Shown here: in pieces, positions 63,220-64,000 of the stretch
How the letters are laid out: the number at the start of each line of letters is the position of its first letter
Numbering within the stretch: position 1 is the first letter of the stretch
From: Fennellomyces sp. T-0311
Taxonomy: Eukaryota; Mucoromycota; Mucoromycetes; Mucorales; Lichtheimiaceae
Assembly (NCBI GenBank): GCA_025266875.1
Contig: JALLLT010000009.1
Location: forward strand, 310,001 to 374,000
Reading direction: 5' to 3'
Length of the DNA stretch: 64,000 nucleotides
The notes under the pieces: generated by a model
What the model was told of the DNA's origin: nothing
Databases searched by the model: none
What the model saw: only the letters and a program-made list of their open reading frames with translations
Translations under genes and position numbers: made by a program

Positions 63220-64000
63220 TTACAGAGAAAGCCTCTCGACCTCGTCACGCCACACAGCCTTGGTGTCAAACTTGCTGCCGAGTTTGGTGCACAAGAGGAA
63301 AGCGCCCGAGAGCTTCTTGTGCAAGCCGTAAGTTTCGTCTGGCGGCGGTGTCAAGCGATGGCGAAGCATGACAGGAATAGTGTCACGGACGCGACCGGTA
63401 ATCGTCTGCACACCAAAGTCAAAAGTGTCGGGTGCTTCTTTTCGGAAAGGTTCGCCAAGAACCATCACGCTGTCAATATGGGCCTCGCGCATTACCGCAG
63501 TCTCATATCCGGTGACAAAGCCTAGTTTTTCTGAGAATTCCCAGACACCCTCGCGATCACCCGCCGCTGCTGCCTTGAGGATCCGTCCGTACAATGAAAG
63601 GAAATCCGTGCCAAACTCGCGGCACGCGCCAAAGTCAAGCAGCTCCACCTGGCCGCTGCTTGGGTTGTAGAAAAAGTTGCTCCAGTTGGGATCCGTTTGC
63701 ATGAACCGGAACGAGAACACTTCTCGGAGACACAGTCGCAACAGACTTTCGCCAAGCTACAGGTTGCCAAACAAACAATCAGCAATTCCACTATGTCAAC
63801 AAACAAAAAGAGGGCGGGCCCTTCTTACAGTATTACGCAAGCCTTGGTTCTCCATCACAGCTTTGCTGAGCACTCGGCCTTGGAGCCGCTCCAGCACCAG
63901 GATGTTTGGGCTGCATAAATCTTTGTACACCTGCGGAACCTTGTACCGAAGATCATCGCCAATCAATGCACGGTAGCGTTCCGTGTTGTTTGCCTCGCGA
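63220..64000 (-). CDS. COQ8: ADCK/COQ8-type atypical kinase (ABC1 family), 3' part
   Basis: Mitochondrial inner-membrane ATPase/kinase-like protein supporting coenzyme Q biosynthesis. Only the C-terminal half lies in the window; the N-terminal KxGQ region is beyond the right edge. Visible blocks are NILVLERLQGRVLSKAVMEN, then after an intron (about 63759-63828) LAESLLRLCLREVFSFRFMQ, TDPNWSNFFYN and ELLDFGACREF. The last is the DFG-like metal-binding motif, with DFGA as in COQ8. Helical regions typical of the family C-terminus follow (AAAAGDREGVWEFSEKLGF, HKKLSGAFLLCTKLGSKFD), ending VERLSL. The lipid-facing parts cannot be judged. Confidence 0.9.

Overview
The window comes from a filamentous fungus. 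The evidence is dense genes with short (about 45-75 bp) GT-AG introns, cell-wall and GPI-anchor enzymes (GT15 mannosyltransferases, PIG-M, GH17 glucanase), an AreA/Gat1-type GATA factor, and ER quality control ending in KDEL rather than yeast HDEL. An early-diverging lineage such as Mucoromycota is my inference from overall character; no single marker proves it. No rRNA, tRNA, CRISPR array or bacterial-type operon was seen.

Left part (1-7.7 kb): an open frame running off the left edge, importin beta-1, and a TPR/F-box/LRR protein of the Dia2/Pof3 type, all on the minus strand. 7.7-14.4 kb is AT-rich and gene-poor. It holds one diverged GT15 mannosyltransferase lying between two degenerate direct repeats. 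14.4-29.7 kb is a normal gene run: PIG-M, an MFS transporter, an arrestin-like protein, a second MFS transporter with a 25-nt microexon, mitochondrial ribosomal protein mS35, a GH17 glucanase, ribosomal protein eS21 and myotubularin. 30-36 kb holds a small membrane protein, a vacuolar-type amino-acid transporter and the GATA factor.

37.2-48.9 kb is a tandem segmental duplication. Each unit is about 5.9 kb and carries a GT15 gene, an uncharacterised cysteine-rich gene (gene B), and an RMI1 gene. The repeat joint falls inside RMI1 exon 4, so the left RMI1 copy lost its 3' end and has decayed. Both GT15 copies look intact. Both gene B copies look broken, and the right one carries a palindromic MITE. 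A second, TTAA-flanked piggyBac-like MITE sits nearby. Full-length RMI1 converges on UGGT with only about 40 bp between stop codons.

The right part (49.9-64 kb) holds UGGT, a DEAD-box RNA helicase, a small acidic protein, a four-helix membrane protein, PDCD5 and the 3' part of a COQ8/ADCK kinase. The helicase is the most striking gene. It has a Ded1/Vasa-like core with two RanBP2-type zinc fingers on each side, and a C-terminal tail of 13 tryptophans each preceded by glycine, resembling Argonaute-binding GW/WG platforms. Splice sites were read by eye, so spans run from start to stop codon and include introns.
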